Assembly: GCF_035989885.1 (NCBI RefSeq) | Contig: NZ_CP108518.1 | Coordinates: 3,104,501 to 3,168,500 of the forward strand | DNA length: 64,000 nucleotides | From: Streptomyces sp. NBC_01232 | Lineage (GTDB): Bacteria; Actinomycetota; Actinomycetes; Streptomycetales; Streptomycetaceae | Direction of reading: 5' to 3' | Part shown: piece by piece, positions 62,273 through 64,000 of the stretch | Layout: each line of letters begins with the position of its first letter | Position numbering within the stretch: the stretch's first letter is position 1 | Translations under genes and position numbers: made by a program | Notes under the pieces: model-generated | What the model was told of the DNA's origin: nothing | The model's input: the letters and a program-made list of their open reading frames with translations, nothing else | The model's database searches: none

Positions 62273-64000
62273 ATGTTCAGCACTGTTCTGGTGGCGAACC
62301 GGGGCGAGATCGCGGTCCGGGTCATCCGCACCCTGCGGCAGCTCGGCATCCGCTCCGTGGCCGTCTTCAGCGACGCCGACGCGGACGCCCGCCACGTACG
62401 GGAGGCCGACACGGCCGTCCGCATCGGCCCGGCCGCGGCCGCCGAGAGCTACCTCTCGGTGGAGCGGCTGCTGGATGCCGCCCGGCGCACCGGCGCCGAG
62501 GCCGTCCACCCCGGCTACGGCTTCCTCGCCGAGAACGCCGCCTTCGCACAGGCCTGCGCCGACGCCGGCCTCGCCTTCATCGGGCCGCCGGCGAGCGCCA
62601 TCTCCCTGATGGGCGACAAGATCCGCGCCAAGGAGACCGTGAAGGCGGCGGGCGTGCCCGTCGTACCGGGCTCCTCGGGCAGCGGCCTGACCGACGCCGA
62701 ACTGGTCTCCGCCTCCATGGAGATCGGTATGCCGGTGCTGCTGAAGCCCTCGGCGGGCGGCGGCGGCAAGGGCATGCGGCTGGTGCGCGACGAGGCGGTG
62801 CTGGCCGAGGAGATCGCGGCGGCCCGCCGCGAGGCGCGGTCCTCCTTCGGCGACGACACGCTGCTCGTCGAGCGGTGGATCGACCGGCCGCGGCACATCG
62901 AGATCCAGGTGCTGGCGGACGCCCACGGGAACGTGGTGCACCTCGGCGAGCGCGAGTGCTCGCTGCAGCGCCGCCACCAGAAGGTCATCGAGGAGGCGCC
63001 CTCGGTCCTGCTCGACGAGAAGACCCGTGCGGCGATGGGCGCGGCGGCGGTCGACGCGGCCCGCTCCTGCGGGTACGTGGGCGCGGGCACGGTGGAGTTC
63101 ATCGTCCCGGGCGGTGACCCCTCCTCGTACTACTTCATGGAGATGAACACCCGCCTCCAGGTCGAACACCCGGTGACGGAGCTGATCACCGGACTGGACC
63201 TGGTGGAGCTCCAGCTCCGGGTGGCGTCCGGCGAACCGCTGGGCTTCGACCAGTCCGACGTGACGCTGACCGGGCACGCCATCGAGGCCCGCGTCTGCGC
63301 GGAGGATCCGGCGCGCGGTTTCCTGCCGTCCGGCGGCACCGTCCTGGCCCTGACCGAGCCCTCGAGCGGTGCGGTGCGCACGGACTCCGGGCTGACGGCG
63401 GGCGTGCCGGTGGGCTCGACGTACGACCCGATGCTGTCGAAGGTCATCGTCCACGGCCCGGACCGGCCGACGGCCCTGCGCATGCTGCGCGCGGCCCTGG
63501 CCGACACCGTGATCCTGGGCGTCCAGACCAACGCGGGCTTCCTGCGCAGGCTGCTGGCGCACCCGGACGTGGTCTCGGGCGACCTGGACACGGGCCTGGT
63601 CGAGCGCGACCTGCCGTCCCTCCTGCCGGAGGGGGTCCCGGACGAGGTGTACGCCACGGCGGCCCTGCTGGCGCAGCCCCTTCCGGGAGCGGACCGCAAC
63701 GGCTGGACCGACCCGTTCGACGCCGCCAGCGGCTGGCGCCTGGGCGGCACGCCCGCGTGGACCGTGCACCACTTCCGCCTGCCGGGCCAGGACCCGGTCA
63801 CCATCGAAACGCGGCTCAGCGCAGCGGGTTCAGCCTCGCGGGCGTCTGAGGTGCGGGGTCCGGGGCAGAGCTCCGGCGCACCGGCCCGCGGCCGGATCCT
63901 CAGCCGCACCCCGGACACCGTCACCGTCGAACTCGACGGCGTCACGCACCGCTTCAGCCACGCCGCCTCCCCGGAGGGGACCTGGCTCGGCCGCGACGCC
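62273..64000 (+). CDS. accA1: Acyl-CoA carboxylase alpha subunit, biotin carboxylase part (3' end outside window)
   Basis: The frame is open for 576 codons to the window edge. Visible: [35 protein letters not shown] (ATP loop), [47 protein letters not shown] and the carboxylase C-domain. The biotin-carrier Met-Lys-Met site would lie beyond the edge. Between TIETRL and RILSRTPD the protein has about 25 extra Ser/Ala/Gly/Pro residues (around 63811-63890) encoded by the same palindromic repeat as in iolB; it is in frame and lies in the linker before the carrier domain. ATG at 62273, GAGG upstream. Confidence 0.9.
   Translation, partial: MFSTVLVANRGEIAVRVIRTLRQLGIRSVAVFSDADADARHVREADTAVRIGPAAAAESYLSVERLLDAARRTGAEAVHPGYGFLAENAAFAQACADAGLAFIGPPASAISLMGDKIRAKETVKAAGVPVVPGSSGSGLTDAELVSASMEIGMPVLLKPSAGGGGKGMRLVRDEAVLAEEIAAARREARSSFGDDTLLVERWIDRPRHIEIQVLADAHGNVVHLGERECSLQRRHQKVIEEAPSVLLDEKTRAAMGAAAVDAARSCGYVGAGTVEFIVPGGDPSSYYFMEMNTRLQVEHPVTELITGLDLVELQLRVASGEPLGFDQSDVTLTGHAIEARVCAEDPARGFLPSGGTVLALTEPSSGAVRTDSGLTAGVPVGSTYDPMLSKVIVHGPDRPTALRMLRAALADTVILGVQTNAGFLRRLLAHPDVVSGDLDTGLVERDLPSLLPEGVPDEVYATAALLAQPLPGADRNGWTDPFDAASGWRLGGTPAWTVHHFRLPGQDPVTIETRLSAAGSASRASEVRGPGQSSGAPARGRILSRTPDTVTVELDGVTHRFSHAASPEGTWLGRDA
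63829..63876. repeat. Streptomyces-type palindromic repeat inside the biotin carboxylase gene, copy 2
   Basis: 48 bases matching 25433-25480 at 41 positions, with the shared core GCGGGGTCCGGGGC. It is read in the sense direction here, whereas iolB reads it antisense. Confidence 0.8.

Overview
The DNA is very GC-rich (roughly 70% or more, with G/C at almost every third codon position). It has GTG starts, short purine-rich ribosome sites, several apparently leaderless genes, and typical actinobacterial content: PucR and TetR regulators, a secreted S37 tripeptidyl aminopeptidase, a bacterial secreted phospholipase A2, a BldC-like small DNA-binding protein and a 429-residue citrate synthase. All of this points to a chromosomal segment of Streptomyces or a close relative. 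The order copper chaperone - copA - citrate synthase - RecD-like helicase, and further right agmatinase - acyl-CoA dehydrogenase - TetR - acyl-CoA carboxylase subunits, agrees with my recollection of a conserved Streptomyces core region. That is memory, not a search.

Layout. 1-5.5 kb: the 3' end of an Fe(II)/2-oxoglutarate amino-acid hydroxylase, a degenerate transaldolase-like protein, and a leftward methyltransferase - fused aminodeoxychorismate synthase (pabAB) operon; this may be the edge of a specialised-metabolite or PABA-supply locus. 5.5-21.3 kb: a GAF-PucR regulator, a domesticated IS701-type transposase, a phosphoribosyltransferase-hydrolase fusion, a sulfite-oxidase-like molybdoenzyme, a secreted phospholipase A2, hydrolases and acetyltransferases, a membrane Ser/Thr kinase, a secreted subtilisin, and a two-gene WxL-like/DUF916-like cell-surface pair. 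21.3-28.6 kb: a myo-inositol catabolic cluster (iolC-iolB-iolD-iolA leftward; iolE-like and iolG rightward). 28.6-35.1 kb: a small HTH protein, an MMPL exporter with its divergent TetR regulator, and a copper resistance pair (chaperone and CopA) behind a CsoR-type operator. 35.1-47.1 kb: a gene-free stretch with possible structured RNA, citrate synthase, RecD2-like helicase, a DUF937 protein, an acetyltransferase overlapping an EamA exporter with a divergent LysR regulator, a GH3 hexosaminidase, an S37 peptidase and an EF-hand protein. 47.2-51.6 kb: a fused two-half ABC exporter and a small membrane protein. 51.6-55.9 kb: an agmatinase-family ureohydrolase, a ThDP enzyme and a divergent PucR regulator. 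56-64 kb: acyl-CoA dehydrogenase, TesB thioesterase, two conserved actinobacterial proteins of unknown function, and a TetR regulator diverging from the beta and biotin-carboxylase subunits of an acyl-CoA carboxylase (probably methylcrotonyl-CoA, leucine breakdown) that runs off the right edge.

Most genes look like ordinary, intact chromosomal genes. I saw no tRNA, rRNA, CRISPR array, phage or active insertion sequence. The least ordinary observations are: the same 48-bp palindromic repeat sitting in frame inside two unrelated enzymes (iolB and the biotin carboxylase); an actinobacterial WxL-like/DUF916-like surface pair; a transposase-derived protein that seems to have lost a catalytic Asp and gained a Gly/Tyr/His tail; a transaldolase-like protein lacking its Schiff-base lysine; and a candidate structured RNA with two tandem G-loop (C-loop on the other strand) hairpins between copA and citrate synthase. 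Nothing here is, on sequence alone, a clearly new multi-gene system.
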